From the NCBI RefSeq assembly GCF_905475345.1, contig NC_066601.1, positions 3,877,501 to 3,941,500 of the forward strand: a DNA stretch of 64,000 nt. The letters run 5' to 3'. A program made the translations under genes and the position numbers. Shown here piece by piece: positions 1 through 14,582 of the stretch; the first letter of the stretch is position 1; each line of letters opens with the position of its first letter. The notes beneath the pieces were generated by a model. It saw only the letters and a program-made list of their open reading frames with translations. It was not told the origin of the DNA and did no database searches. The stretch comes from Vespula vulgaris (Eukaryota > Arthropoda > Insecta > Hymenoptera > Vespidae).

Positions 1-593
1 GAGAGACACACAACGCATAAGTAAATGTAACTTATTAGAATCGATCCCGCACTGTCACTTCTTTTACGGATCGTCTTTCATTACTTCGTAATGATTTTCG
101 CGATAAGACGAAAACTCTCCAAACGAAAAACTCTCTTTTTCTCTCTCTTTGTAGGAAAGTGTTTGCGTAATAATCAACGTGACAGGAAATATTTTTGTTT
201 CCCATTCGCGATCATTACAAAATGTTCAAGAATAATATCAAGAGTTTGATGAAGGGTGGACGGATGGCTGAGAGTTTTGTTGAATTGTATTTGAAAATCG
301 ATTCGATTCGAGATGCACCGATTCGTATGGCACTTTCTATAAATTATGCAAGGGACTACAAAAGGGACTCGAAAATCCATTAAATGGGAGAGAGAGAGAG
401 AGAGAGAGAACATTTTCGAAGAATTCAATCGTCGATCGATCATCGTTGCATATAGTTTAGCTGATCTATATAAACGACGTTTAACGGTTACGCAAAGTGG
501 TAAACGTCGTTTAGGAATATGCATATTTAATAGCTTTCGAGGTCCAAGCACAATTAGCATCGTGACGTTCTTGGAAGAAAACGAGAGATAGAT

Positions 594-645
<52 letters not shown>

Positions 646-1799
646 CTTATTCGACAATGACACAGTATACATAGCCTCGGGTCTTTCGATGACAAGCGAA
701 AAATCTTCACTTTTTTTTTCTCTCTGATTACATACATACAATCACGTGTGCATGAAAAGCTTGCCAGTTTAGTTTTGCTTGTCATTTCAAATGGCCTTCG
801 AGATACGTATCTATTGCCTGATATCGAACGTGTTCGGTGTGAATAATAAAATTTATATTGAAAAAACTGCTGCATATGTGTATATATATATGTGTATCTA
901 TTAGGTTATTAATAATTATTTTTATATATTATTTTATATATATGTATATGTACACATACACACACGAATATCTCAGATGAATTTGAAATTAAAAATAATT
1001 GATTTCATCGCACTGGAGATAGAGAACTAAACGTTCGATTATCAGAAGCGATGCTAATTCAGCTACTCGCTTCCTATTGCCGTTTCGATGCGTGCATGAC
1101 GTCGATAAGTGTATCGCTCTGACGAACGGCCGCGTCAGCTGCGTCTCGCTACGATTCCTTCCTGTCCGTAACACGAACGTATGTATGTATTCTGCCGATT
1201 TTGCGAGATATCGTCGACTACTTGTTAGCCGAGTAAATGTGAATGTGATTATGTATTCGCTTTCTCTATATTTGTGTGCGCGTGTGTGTTACTATAAATG
1301 TAAGAGTTATTGGACAGTTTGTTTCCCTCCTTTACGGGAAGGGATTCAATCATTGAATTCTCTAACGTTCTCTAAGGACTTACGATTATTTAATTAGTTG
1401 ATTAAAGAACGTTGGATAATGGAAGATTTATCTGTTAGAATATAAGTAAGAATATAAGGATTATGAATGATTATGATTAATAATGTGTTTATAATCGTCT
1501 TATATATTTTATATATATACATGTATATATCTATATACATATATATATGTGTATATATGTATATGTATATATACAGACACTTAATACTTTTGTGTCATCA
1601 ATACCATACGCAATCTTCTTTTCTTTTTTTTTCGAGTGATACTTGTTAAGCATAGCGAAGCTGTTCAATCGATATACTACCTGTATCTTTTTTGTTAAAA
1701 GTTAAAAAAGAAAACAGGTGGAATATATACGTGTATGATACTCCAGACTTATGCTCTGTTTTCTCAAGAATCTTAAGATAGTATGGTGAAAGAGAGAGG

Positions 1800-1842
<43 letters not shown>

Positions 1843-1845
1843 TTG

Positions 1846-1870
1846 GGTCGATCGTTGGAAACGATCGACC
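1846..1870. repeat. Short perfect hairpin (11-bp stem, 3-nt loop)
   Basis: GGTCGATCGTT at 1846-1856 is followed by GGA and then by its exact reverse complement AACGATCGACC at 1860-1870. It lies directly after a (GA)n tract and before a GC-richer patch (1890-2060). Confidence 0.85.
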
Positions 1871-2953
1871 AAACCGCGCGGTGACCGAGGTTGTTGTTCA
1901 CTGCCAAGCATGTCCCAAGGGCTGAACAGAGTAACTCCCGCTTTAGACGTGCATTTTCCTGAGCCCCTGCAGGTCTATCTTGCGATAATCACTCGGAGAG
2001 AGTCATTAACGTCACGTCACGCTGATTTTAAAGATGATTAGCTTCGTCGGAAAGTTCCTCCCGTCGCGCTTCCGAATTTCTTTTATAATAATTAAAAGGC
2101 GTGGGAGTATCAAGATTTGTTTCTATGCATGACGTTTAAATGGGTCGCAAAATCGATTACTATTCGATATAATATTCTACGTGAAAGAAGGGCTATAGAA
2201 AACCCGAAAGGATTATCTTCCCGTAAAGATTTTCTTTAAGACTTATTGATAAAGACGGATAGATCAAAGAAAACTGGAACAGTTCTTTTTCTTCCCTTTT
2301 CTTTTCTTTTCTTTTCTTTTCCTTAATTTTTTTGCTCCTTTTTTTTTCTTTTCTTTTGATCGGATAATAATGAAAAATATTAAACATCGGAATTAAACCG
2401 ATCGATCTTTGGGCATGGATCGATCTAAGTACGAATTTAATTTTTTCCTCTGTTGTAATTAACGAGACAAAAGGGACTGATTGGTTTTCTACAAAGAACA
2501 AGACTACTGTATTCTAGGGGATGTTACATGAAAATATTAAAAAATTGTTCCTTTTAAAAGGAGTTAAAGATTGAAAATAATTCGAAGCTCGATTGAGAAA
2601 TTAAACTTCTTTTAAATTCTAGAGATAATTAAAATCGTTTCTTCGAGGAATCTTGAAAAATAAAATCGAGTATTAATTTTCGTTTTCCTTTCTTCTTTTT
2701 TTTTTGGTTTTCCTTTACCTTTCACTTGAGATAATATATACTAATGAATCGTATAAAGTATTCAGGATCGATATTCCAGCTGATCCATTTAGATAGAAAT
2801 GAAAAATTTCTGTGTTACTCTTAACGATAATAGTACGAGCACCGACAACTAGGCGTCTTAAATCTTCTTATACCAGCACCATCGTTGCCCGTAAAACCGT
2901 TAAAATTTCATTCTAGATGATGCTCCAACCCGATATTTTCCTTTTCCCTTTCC

Positions 2954-2958
<5 letters not shown>

Positions 2959-3003
<45 letters not shown>
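2959..3003. repeat. (CT)n microsatellite
   Basis: An almost pure CT run of about 45 nt inside a longer pyrimidine-rich tract that starts near 2940. Confidence 0.95.
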
Positions 3004-3006
<3 letters not shown>

Positions 3007-3645
3007 ACTCTCATTCTCTCTAGATAGGTCGCATCGAATGCGTATAAAACGATATTGACACTAGACGGTTGCAATTACGTTATTAACTACGCTAACCCAT
3101 TTTAGCTTTATTGACTCGTATGATCATGCAATCGCGACGTTTAGACCTACTACATACAAACCTGTATCATTTTTGATGACACGATCAAGAAAATAATATG
3201 AAGAACTTGGCGATTCGTTAAGTATATTAAAAAACATTTTTTCCAGCATGAATATATCAAACAGAAAGATGAAAGAAATAAATAGGAATAGAAAAAAAAA
3301 GGGAATAAAAAAAAACGTCGAGAAATATTCACAAGGAAATAGGAAGAAAAAGAAGAAGAGAAAAAGAAAGAAAGAAAAATAATCAATGGGAATAGTGAAT
3401 TATTATTGTGATACTAACTATAATCGCGATTATATTAGAAAAGTATTAGTAATAACGCGTTGGTTTGCTTATTATCGTATTGTTATGCAATCGGAAGTAT
3501 ACGTATATATACTTGCACCACGATAGGCGTTTCGCTATTCAATTGCATTTCACAATGGAATATAATCGTCCTGGTAATACGGCACGCGTCGCTTTTCGGG
3601 CCTGGACGCCGATACTGGGATGTCCCGGGTGCTCCAAATCGATCC

Positions 3646-3669
3646 AACGATGGCGACGTCGCCATCGTT
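3646..3669. repeat. 24-bp perfect palindrome
   Basis: AACGATGGCGAC is followed immediately by its reverse complement GTCGCCATCGTT with no spacer. It lies in a short GC-rich patch (about 3590-3680) inside AT-rich DNA. The function is unknown. Confidence 0.9.
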
Positions 3670-4184
3670 TCAATCCGACAACGGACAAGATTTTCCTATT
3701 GTTTCGGTCTACGAAAAATTTCGATTATTTATTTTCATTTGATATAAAATTTGTTTGTCTTTTTCTCTCTCTCTCTCTCTTTTTCTTTTTTTTTTGACTC
3801 CAGTCAAAATTATTCAATATTTTTAAGGACATTGGAACGGAATGAATTTCGATGTTATTTAATTATAAATATTTACTACACGCACATATATATATATATT
3901 TCAAGTGAAAATTATTGTAATATGAAAGAAAATTGTTTAATATATATTTTTAATTGTTGATACGAAGAAGATGTTTTTAGGAAAATGTTATTTCTATTTT
4001 CTTGTTCTCTCTCTCTCTCTTTTTCTCTCTCTTCAATAACTTTTATTTTCGATTGAAGAGAAACTGTTTTGATGAAACAAAATGGTTTCTCGTATATCTA
4101 TTTATTTCTTAACGTTGTACTTGCCCGATCATAGGCCAGGAAATTTCCATTAGTCATCGTTGAATCGAGCGAAGTTTTCAACGA

Positions 4185-4331
4185 GAAGAAGTAAAAGAAG
4201 AAAAAGAAGAAGAAGAAGAAGAGGAATAAGAAGAAGAAGAAGAAGAAGAAGAAGAAAAAGTAGAAGAAGAAGTAGAAGTAAAAAAAAGTAAAAGTAGGGA
4301 AAGTAGCAGTAGTAAAAGAAGTAGAAGAAGT
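4185..4331. repeat. (GAA)n / purine-rich tract
   Basis: About 145 nt of nearly pure purine sequence dominated by AAG/GAA units, with GTA interruptions toward the 3' end. Confidence 0.9.
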
Positions 4332-7141
4332 TAGCCTCGGATTTCGTAGACCTGATAGAAACGAATACGCTATGGCAACTTTGACAATTTCATTCGTACT
4401 TAGCGTGATTTACGTGTTCTTGATTTTTCGTTCCCTGTATAGGGTCTTGCATGAGCGTTCAAAAGTCGCGTTTCTTGCTGGATATTATAGTTCACTCAAG
4501 GTCGACTGCTAACGATAGTCTCCTACCGATCATCGAAACGAAAAAAATAGAAAATTCTCTCTTGAAGGTTTTTAATAAAATTATTCGCGGCCATGTTTTT
4601 TTAATGGATAAACATATGATCGAATTCGTTAAAAAGAATTTCTCATTAAAATGTTAAAACAATCGAACATATTTGAAATTCTCTCGTGGATTCTTTTTTT
4701 TTCTCTCTCTCTCTCTCTCTCTTTCCTCAGCAATGATAATTCAATCGTCAAGAATCCATAAATTGGAACATTCACGATTGACTTTAGTCTCTTGATATTT
4801 TTCGATAAGCAATCACGAGTGCGAGTGGATCGAATAGCCGATAGCATGCTATTCCTGAAGTTTCTCTCTCTTTCTCTCTCTCTCTTTCTCTCGTTCTTTT
4901 TCGATACGGATGACGGTCAAGGAGAAACGAAGCTGTAGAAAAGTTTGCTCGATCTGTAATTAAGCTTGAACGAAAGAGTTATCCGAAAAATCGTGGCTAA
5001 TAATCGTTAGAATGTACATTGCCGGTAATAAGAACGTTATTAAACGTATGGCAAAGTAGAAGAGTCCGTGACTGGTGAGACACGGCTCGCGTGGCTGTTA
5101 AAAGTCAGAGTAAATTCTCTTTCCCCTCTGTTACCTCGTCTCTCTCTCTCTCTCTCTTTCTCTCTTGACGTTTTTGTGTATGTATTTGTGTGTGTGAGAG
5201 AGAGAGGCAATATGCACGAGGTAAAAATTAGTTTCTATAGATAGAACGAACGCGATAGGGTGAACAATAGAAGCAACGTTCGCATTCATAAAAGGTTCGC
5301 TCTTCTTGATAGCTTGGCAAGCGCGTAAAAGATCTGGACGAGCACTCCAAGAGGTTATGCTCCTCTGTCCTTGAGACGAATAGTCGAATTTTGAATGACG
5401 GAAGTCGTCGCTTAAAACGCCCAATCCATTTTTCTTTTTCTCTTGTTTCTTTATTCTATCCTTTCTCTTTTTTCTTTTGATCCAAGAATATGAATTTTAC
5501 CCTCCTTTCTAACTCGAAAAGTAGTATAGTCAATCTTGACTCAAGTAGATAGAGATAGTTCTCAATTTAATAAGTTGCACGATAGAAACAAGTGTATATG
5601 TCTTTCGGTCAAGTAAGTTCGTAATTTATGGTTAACAGAGTGAAATAAAAAAAGAGAGATAGAGAGAGAGGGGGATGTTTTCAAACTATTTCTATCATTA
5701 CAGTCGTCTCGAAAGTAATTTAATTTATAAAAGATTTCAAATAAAAGAAACATTTATTTATACGTCGCGTAAGATCTATCTCCGGAGAACCATTGAATCG
5801 TACAAGAAAAAAGAAAAAGAAAAAGAAAAGGAAGAAAAACGAAACGAAGATCGCCACGACGATCATCCGTTCGTTTTTACGATATCTTAGTAACATTTTA
5901 TTTTCATTAAGTATTACAGTCGGATCCATAGAACCCTTGACGATCTTCTTATCGTAGGATGAAGAATTGGTTTCTTGCGAAAAATCCGAGAGGGTGCTCT
6001 CGAGTATTCGATGGTATAGTTTGCCAGCTCTGTTGGGGTAGGTAGCGAGGACGAATCCTTGCGAGAGAGCTCCGGAGAAGTTCGATTGGAATATAGGTCA
6101 GTGGGTGAGCGAATCGATATATGAGGATCGTAGGGCACACGCCGTAGACGGTAACTGCATTATCGACGATTCTTCGAAGATGATGATCTCGACCTTCGAA
6201 TAGGAGCCACTGCCGACGCCACTGCTGTTGCAACTCGTCTGACCACGCGTCTACCGTTTTTACTTCCTCGAACTTGCACATTTTCACTCTCATCCTCTTT
6301 TTCTTTTCCTTTTCTCTCTTTCTCTCTCTCTCACTTTTTCTCTCTCTCTCTCTCTCTTTCTCCATTTCCTTCTTGTGTCATTGCAATAAGTGGAAAATGG
6401 ATCGGACTAGAATGTTGCAGTACGGTCAAGGATAATATCCAGGATATTATCTGTCGCTTCTATCTATTATTTAGGAAGATCCTTTTCCACATCTATTTCG
6501 AATTTACTCGAAATTATTTCCTCATTTTCGATTTCTCGATTTCTGCTCGATCGAACGAGACTCCTACAGGAAATAATTCAATCGTCGAAGTGTCCCGATA
6601 AAGTAAATACATTCGACGATATCGTTTTTCATTTAGATTAGACGTAAATCTTGCGATATGAAATTTTGATGAAGTCTTTTTCTTTTTTTTTTTTTTTATA
6701 TGTTCGTGGAACAAGTTCGTACGTTTAAAATTCTAAGAGAAGATGGAATGACCTTTTTTTCCTCTTATTTCTTTCCTGTTTTTCTTTTCTTTTTTTTTTT
6801 TTAGAGCGATAAAAGCAGCTCGCAAATAGGCACTTTAAAGTAACAAATCTTTAATAATTCTTTAGATACATTAGGAGCCTTCGGGTTGGACTGACTGAAA
6901 GAACGACGTCTCGGTTCGGCGCTCATCCAGATCACAAAAGACTTATTATTCCTTGTCGTAGCGATTTTAAATAAAAACGTATATAATCGTTTTCGAGTTC
7001 TTGATATTCGTCCAAGTAGTAGCTCGTACGTTCGGGTGTATGCAAATAAGTAATAAAAGCAAATTCTTATGGTTAAGAAAAGGAATGCTATGAAATGGTT
7101 GGAAAACGAGTATACAAGAGAAATGTCTTAGCCTTGATCCA

Positions 7142-7175
<34 letters not shown>

Positions 7176-7810
7176 AGAGAAAAAAGATAGATAGATGGTT
7201 AGATAGAGATAGAAAGAGGAAGAAATAGAGAGAGAGAGAGAGAAAGAGACAGATACATAGAAAGGGAGGATACATATTCCGTTTCAAACGCCCACGCTCG
7301 AGACGGACGTTTATTTGCGAGCAAGCAAAATAAAGAGAGAGAGAGAGAGAGAGAAAGATAGAATAGGAATTGCAGGACGAAATTTGTGGATAACGTTGGA
7401 AACTATGAGACTCATTGTCGCCATCGTTGTCCATTCTTACGACGACGACCAGACTCGTTTAGCAAGGACGAGGGTTTGTTTCGATAAATAAAATAGAGAA
7501 GCATGGTGGTAAAATAGGGGGAATAATCGAGGCCGCGTCAATTTGCAGTCGCGAAAGATCATTTGTGTATATTTCAGGCGATTACTGCGATATGACTTTT
7601 CGCACGTACGAACGCACACCGAATTATATGTATATGTCCACCGATACAAACCTGAAATTTTCATTAGGATTAAATAAAAAGTTTCAACGTTAAAAATTCG
7701 CCGATATCGTTCCAATCGGGGACGATAAATAAGAATAGATTTTTTTTGGTTTCTTTTTTTTCTTTTTATTTTCCTTGTTTTTTTCTCTTTTATGTGTTTG
7801 TTTCTTTTTT

Positions 7811-7841
<31 letters not shown>

Positions 7842-10508
7842 TCTTTTTTTTTCTTTCTCCTACACGATTACACGCGACTATTCCGCAGAGCGGAGACACA
7901 ATTTTTCTCTTCCACGTTATTTAAGACGCTAAATGAAGCACGTCCCCATCGTTTGTCGTTCGTCCCCCCCGATTACGACATTATTCCATAGTTACTAGCC
8001 ATGTTCATCCCCTATATCTCTCTAGCTTCCTTCGTTCTTTCTTTCTTGTTTTTTTTTGTTTCTTCTTCTCTTTTTTTCTCTCTTCTCTTTCTTTCTTTCC
8101 TTTTTTTTTTGTTTGTTTGACTCATCCGAACGGATTAAATTGTTGCAGGGAATTTAATGCAGATTGTATCCTAAATCTCTGCTCAACGAAAATTCATACC
8201 GTTTTACGAGAGATTTACCTTTTACATACGAGCAATAAAAAAAGGTTTTTACATTTTTGTGCATATTTTTTTATTTCTGTTTTATTTTTTTTCTTTCTTT
8301 CCTTTTTTAATATATTTTGTTAAACACTCCAAAGGATTTTGTTTGAAGCAAATTACGGCTTAATCGTATTATGACTTTTTAACGACTTACTCCACGCGTA
8401 TCCATCAAAACTTTATTTTTAATCATTGACTTCGTTCTTTTCTTTCTCTCTCTCTCCCCTCCCCCCCCTTTTCTTTCAAAATTCGTTCGATCCCATTTTC
8501 TTTTTTATATCAACTATTAACAGGCTAATTATAATTCACGGTCAGTTTATGGGGACTTAATTAACTGGAATAACAAAGCTTCTCGAAAGACGTACGTTCT
8601 TACGATAATTTCAGTACACGATAATATAAGCAAAGAAGAACCAAGCCCTCTTGGAATAACGGAAGAGGGAAAAACAGGGTAGTTTGAGGGTTGGCATGAA
8701 AATTAATGAACGGAGTTTACTAATCGTCTCGGTATTCGCATACTGTATGTCAATCTTTCGTCGATTAATCTACGTCCGCGATTGCGGATTTATCTCTGTC
8801 TCTCTTTCTCTCTCTCTCGCTCTCTCTCACTCTCTCTTCGTCACATTATGACGAAGAAAAAAAAAGAGAACTGCGATAAGGCGAATAAAAAAAAAGAAAG
8901 AAAAAAGTTACGACAGGCCAGGGTCTTTGCCAAGATCGCTGAGGAACCGCTAACGATTCAAATGAAATTTATTAAACGATTCTGGCAATCCTCCTTCTTT
9001 ATCTTTTTTTTTCCTCTCTCTTTTTTCTTCTCTTTTTTTCTTCCAGTCAGCTACCGAATTCGTTCTTTCCTTTTTCCTCACAATTTCACGCTCGACTAGA
9101 AGGAAACATTTTCTTCTAGTATTCGGTAGAAGTAAATAAATAACTGAAGAAAAATACACAGATATAACCTCGGTGCAACGTAATAGAATTATATGGGAGT
9201 AAGAACGAGCGCGTATAAAGAAGAGCGAGTTAAGTCGCAAAGGTTAAAGAAAATACAACCCTTTCTATATCTTTTTCTTTTTAACCGACGTTTAATTCAT
9301 TTTTATCAGGTAATAATTTTAATTAATGCATCCATTCTAGTTGTAAACGCTAATAAATTTACATATTTGATAACGCAAGAGTTAACGTGGAGATGGAATA
9401 ATAAAAGACGGTATGAAAATGTTGATGGAATGGTTGATTAATAAAATGAAGTTTGTTATAATTATTAAAAGTACTTTTTATGAATAAAAACAAAAAGAGG
9501 TAAATAAATAACAAGAGAAAAAAAGGAAAGAAGAAAATAGAAAGCCACATTTCACTCGAGCCAGAGAAATATAAAATATGTATAGTTCAGGACATCTTAT
9601 ATAAGAAAAATTTCAAATATTTCCGCACGAATAGTTTAGGAATGCGATCGTTTCAAGCACTCGAGAAGATCACGATCGTGAATATAAGAGAGTGATCGCG
9701 AGAACAAGAACCTCTTATTTTTCCCGAAGAAAATCGTGCTTGGCGTCTGTGCCCGATGCAATTCCTATCTCGCATATTTTACATCGTACAATTTTATTTT
9801 TGTAAATATACGTGTCATTGATCGTGCATTACAGTGATTGACTTCTCAACTTTTCTTTTCAACGTCGAATTCGATCGACTAACGCATTACGTTACGGACG
9901 AAGCAGACGCAAAGACATCTTCGTTTTTCCTTTCTTTTTCTTTTTTTGGGTTGGATCTACCTACGAAAAAATTGCGAATAAATTCTCGCACATTTATCGA
10001 TTTTATTATTTCACATATCCTCAACATATTTTAACGTTGAAGTATTTACATATAATCGCATTAATTTATCGCTCAAACGCTCGTCCTTCCAATATCATCT
10101 ATCCAAGTAAAGTTAATTTACTTCCGCGCGCAAACATCTTCTGCCGTGGAAAAGATTTTTAAATTCTATTATCCATGAATTATCATCGTTTGAACTTAGA
10201 TAAAACGTCGATCGATCCGATGAAAGATTTTACGAAACGACCGTGGAACGTTCGAAACCAGGATGAACAAATTTTATGGAACACGTGATCGTTCGGTAAA
10301 CCGTCTTACAGGTAAAAGAGCTTGAAATTCGCCCTCTAGTAAGGGTAGGATGAAATCGTGGAGGCATTTTCATCTCGGTGTCCAAGCGTAAGTAAGCTCG
10401 ATCAGAGTTGGCTCTTGTGGAGCGTGCATACGAGCGCGTAAAAAGAATATCGAGTGGTGGAAGCGAGTTGTGTGGAAGCATCGCAAGAAAATAAGAAGGG
10501 GGATGGAT

Positions 10509-10569
10509 GGAAGGAAGAAAGGAAGGAAGGAAGGAAGGAAGGAAGGAAGGAAGGAAGGAAGGAAGGAAA
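10509..10569. repeat. (GGAA)n tetranucleotide tract
   Basis: GGAA units run through this stretch, flanked by GGAT and GGTT variants (ggatggatgg before, ggttggttgg after). On the minus strand it reads as a spurious Phe/Leu/Pro/Ser-rich frame. Confidence 0.92.
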
Positions 10570-11298
10570 GCAGGCAGGAAAGTAGGCAAGAAGGGTAGTG
10601 GTGGGTGGTTGGTTGGTTGGTACGAAAGGGGTGAGTGGAAAGACGTCGCGTCATAGTCGTGTCGCATAGAAAGCTAGCGAGAACGGGAGAGAGAGAGAGA
10701 GAGAGAGAGAATGAGCGAGGGGTTGAAGGCTGGGGACTGGGAATGGAGGTGGGGGTGATCCGTGTCGAGGTGGTGGTAGGGTAACACAGGAGGGGTTCGA
10801 AAGGATGGCATGGCACGCGCCTTCGCAAACTAAGGCAGCCACGCTGCCGGCCGGTCGTTTTCTCGCGACATTCTCGTTCTCTCTCTCTCTTTCTCCTGTA
10901 CGATAGAAATGAGCGATCGTGATCCGTTACTACTGATTATTCGGACGGATCTACGCGATCGTCGCGAGTCGACGACGACGATGAGGAATAAGTTTGTACG
11001 GTGATCGACCGTGCTCGATTTTTTCTTCTTTTTTCTTTCTTCTTTTTTCTGCTTTTCTTTCTTTTTTGTTAATCTTCTTCATCTCCCTCTTTCCCTTGTC
11101 CCTTCGACCTTTTGCAAGTTTCTTATTTAAAAGAGGAAAGAGAGGGAGAGAGGGAAACGAAAAGATTTGTTTTGATTTCGATTTGTCCATTTTATTTGTT
11201 TTCCTTATTCGTCGCTCGTTATCAAAGTGTGTTCGTTGGTGTCGGTGAACTCCCGGAAGTGTTTCGAGATTCTTATCTACCTTTGGCATACTCGAACA

Positions 11299-11347
11299 TC
11301 GTCGTCGTCGTCGTTGTCGTCGTCGTTGTCGTCGTTGTCGTCGTCGC
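11299..11347. repeat. (GTC/GTT)n trinucleotide tract
   Basis: A run of GTC with interspersed GTT units, about 16 repeats, that reads as poly-Val on the + strand. It is considered a non-coding microsatellite. Confidence 0.9.
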
Positions 11348-14300
11348 GTGAACTACTGATCGTACCGACTCTAACACGGTAATACGTGTCCCTCATCGAA
11401 GTGATCGGCCAAGTTTATCTTTCTAGTTTTTATATCTTTCTTTTTCCTTTTTTTTTTTTCGTTTTCAAGTGATCTGTGGCAGTGTCTCAGTGGTGAGAAA
11501 ACACACAGTGTCTTTGCGTTCTTCCATCCGCAAGAAGATCTCAAGGATTTTCTCTTTAGATAATATAGAATGAATATTTTTCTGTGATCTCTTTTTCTTT
11601 CATCTTTTTTCTTCTGATAACGAACGAAGAGCAGAAGATAAGATCTTATCGCTCGATCGGTACCACGTTTATCTTATGTAAGATAAAGAAAGAAAGAGAG
11701 ATGCAAAGAGACAAAGAGAGAGAGAGAGACAGAGAGAGAGAGAGAGAAAACAAGTGGTAGCATCGAAGAGGAAAAGATACGTCAGAGATTAATTCAAATT
11801 ATTCAGAATATATTATTATATAATTTATATCCAAGTGAAACGTTAATTGTGTTAACATTCAAACTGGTTTATTGTGTTATATTTTCGAAAGAGATACTTT
11901 TAGATGGCACAGGAATTGCGTCTTCTCTCTCTCTCTCTCTCTCTCTTGTTCTCTATCTCTTTATCTTTCTCTCTCATTCTTTCTTTCGCATTTCGTTCGT
12001 CAAACGCATAATCGTTGCTAGAATAAGAACCATAAAGGGAACGGTTGCATAGCGGACGGGATATGAACGAAACAATTCGTTTCTCGAGAACAATTATACT
12101 CTCGAGTGAAGAAAGTCACAGACAAGTAGGTGAAATCTACTAGAGCTAGATTTTTATTCGTTCTAATTTCGAGATTTTAAGCGACGTTTCTACACTGCGA
12201 TTAACTTATCAAGAATATCATGTCAGGTTGTACTATTGCTGACCCCGTTTATAATTATTTGAGATTGTTATCGGTACTTAATTATCGTGGTAATCGAAAA
12301 AGTTGAAACGAAGATTTTCGTGAAAGGAGCTTCAATCTCTTTTCCCTCTTTTTTCTCTTTGCTTCCTCTACTTCTTTCTCTTCTTCCTTCTCTTCTTCTT
12401 CTTCTTCTTCTTCTTCTTCTTCTTCTTCTTCTTCTTCTTCTATCTCCATCTCTCTATCTCTTTCTTTCTTCCAATGTCCCGGTTTCCTTTTCATAAAACA
12501 CTTCTTTTCTCCCTCGTACAAATGCGGGTGATCGTTATGAAATGCTCTAAGTGGGAAGAAAGAGAAAAGAAAAAAAAAGAAAAGAAAAAAGAAAATAGAA
12601 AAAAGAAAAAGAAATATCGCGTCTATTATTTTCTTCGTAATAACGATCAAGCAAATCGTCAAGATTCGTCAGATAATTTAATGAGAAATCGTAACTTAGG
12701 CGAATTGTTACGGCTTAGTAAATCATAGATATCGTCGAGAAACCTATTAGTAGAGATTAGTACGAGGGAGACAGAAAAAGAGAGAGAAAGAGAGACATTA
12801 GTGCAAGTGCAGCAGGGATAACGAAGCGAGAAATTGTCAGGACTATCTATCGATCGTTCTAACGAAAAAGGAATGAAAAAGAAATTTGCTTTCGATGGAC
12901 GTTGAAAAATTGTATTCTTTCGTTTCTTTTCTTTTCTTTTCTTTTCTTTTCCTATTTTTTCCCTTCTCCTTCTTTTTCTTTTTCTTTCTCCTTTTCCTTC
13001 TTTCTTCTATTTTTTTTCTTTTTTTGTTAGGTAGAAAGTAGGAGACGTAGGTACTCAAGTTATTTGTTCGTTAGCGACGTAAGTTTCGCTATATCGATCG
13101 CTCAGAAGTTGTTCTGAGTAATACGAGGCGCGTGTCGCTTTTAAAACGTAATTCATGCGCTTCTTCTTTGGCTATGTACAACCTAGTGGACAACGTAGTC
13201 CACCATGTTCAAGATGACGTATACAAAAATTCAATTACCCGTTCCTCTCTATTTCCCATCTTAAGAAATTTATTTACCTTCGACTTTAAAACCGTGTCTA
13301 TCGATAATGTCGACCCATCCTAAGAATTTTCTTTCGAGTTAAAAGGAAACGAAGGGAAGAAAGTTCGAGCCGGAGTGCATCGCCGAGTAGATAGATACTC
13401 ATTATATTTTTCGATGACGTTCTTTTAAAAAGTCCACGAAATACCTATAACGACGAACAATGGGATTTGATTCGTATCACATTTTTTTTTCTTTTCTTCA
13501 TTCGGTATTTTTATACAAAATTGCGTCTTTTATTATTTCTTTTCTTCTTCCGATCGCGAACGTACAATTTTTTATTTTATATATATATACGTATACTTTC
13601 TTTCTCTTCGATATTAAATGTCTGTTTTTATCGGTACACCTTCGAACACGAGGAAATCATCTTATTAGACATTTAATATTTTCTCCAAACTTTACTTTCT
13701 CTAAATATAATTTATCCAATTTTCCAAATAACTTTAATATACTTTTATACATGCATACATAAAATGATAAGTTTTCTCGTCTCTTTTCTTTTCCTTTTTT
13801 TTTTTTTTTCATTCGATTCATTAAGATATTAATTATTGGAAAATTGAAATTGAGATGGAGGAAGGAAGAAGTCAATTAGAAAAACATACTTTGTCAAATT
13901 AATAAAAAACACACTTACCCTCGGAGTACAGATACGAAAGAGACGTGGCGTTTGAAATTATTCAAAAAAAAAGAAATAAAAAAAGAAAAAATAACAGAAC
14001 AAGAAAATACAGGAAAGAAAGAGCGAGTTAACAAGATATTGTACAACCGTTAGGATGTCTTTCGTAAAAGGAAAAAAAAAAGAAAGAAAAAGGAAAATGA
14101 ACGAATAGAACGATTCGATATGTCCCTTTCTCCATTCCACTTCTTCTTCTTCTTCTTTTTTTCTCTTTCTCTTTTTTTCTTCATTTCACGGTTTCCGATA
14201 AACGTCCTTTTCCGTTTCCATTGTCTGTCCGCGTTGCTTTAGTTCGATCTTCCTTTCCGGTCAAAGAGCCCATTATCACTCTGTTCCTCTTCTTTCATCG

Positions 14301-14536
14301 TCTCTTTCGTCGCGAGGGTTTGCTCGAGGGATGGCAATCGTTAACTGACGTGTGAAGCGACCTGTACGAGAACGAGTACGAGAATGCCAAGCATTTTGCT
14401 ATTTTCGATAAAGGAGAAGAAGAAGAAGAAAAAGAGTGTATACTTGTGAATGTGAGACAGAGACAGAAACAGAGTTAGAGAGAGAGGGGGGGAGAGAAAA
14501 GTAGGGGTTGCTGCATTTAAAGACCCTTCCAATTTT

Positions 14537-14539
<3 letters not shown>

Positions 14540-14580
<41 letters not shown>
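14540..14580. repeat. (TA)n microsatellite
   Basis: An uninterrupted TA run of about 40 nt. Similar runs occur at about 15398-15431, 36409-36444, 36720-36763, 46926-46954, 47494-47527 and 62767-62808. Confidence 0.95.

Positions 14581-14582
<2 letters not shown>

Noticed and set aside
5949..6290. About 105 non-repetitive codons on the minus strand (KFEEVKTVDAWSDELQQQW...)
   Set aside because: Coding-like in composition, but a second minus frame overlaps it, it runs into a GA-repeat frame, and no homology is recognised. Too weak to call a gene.
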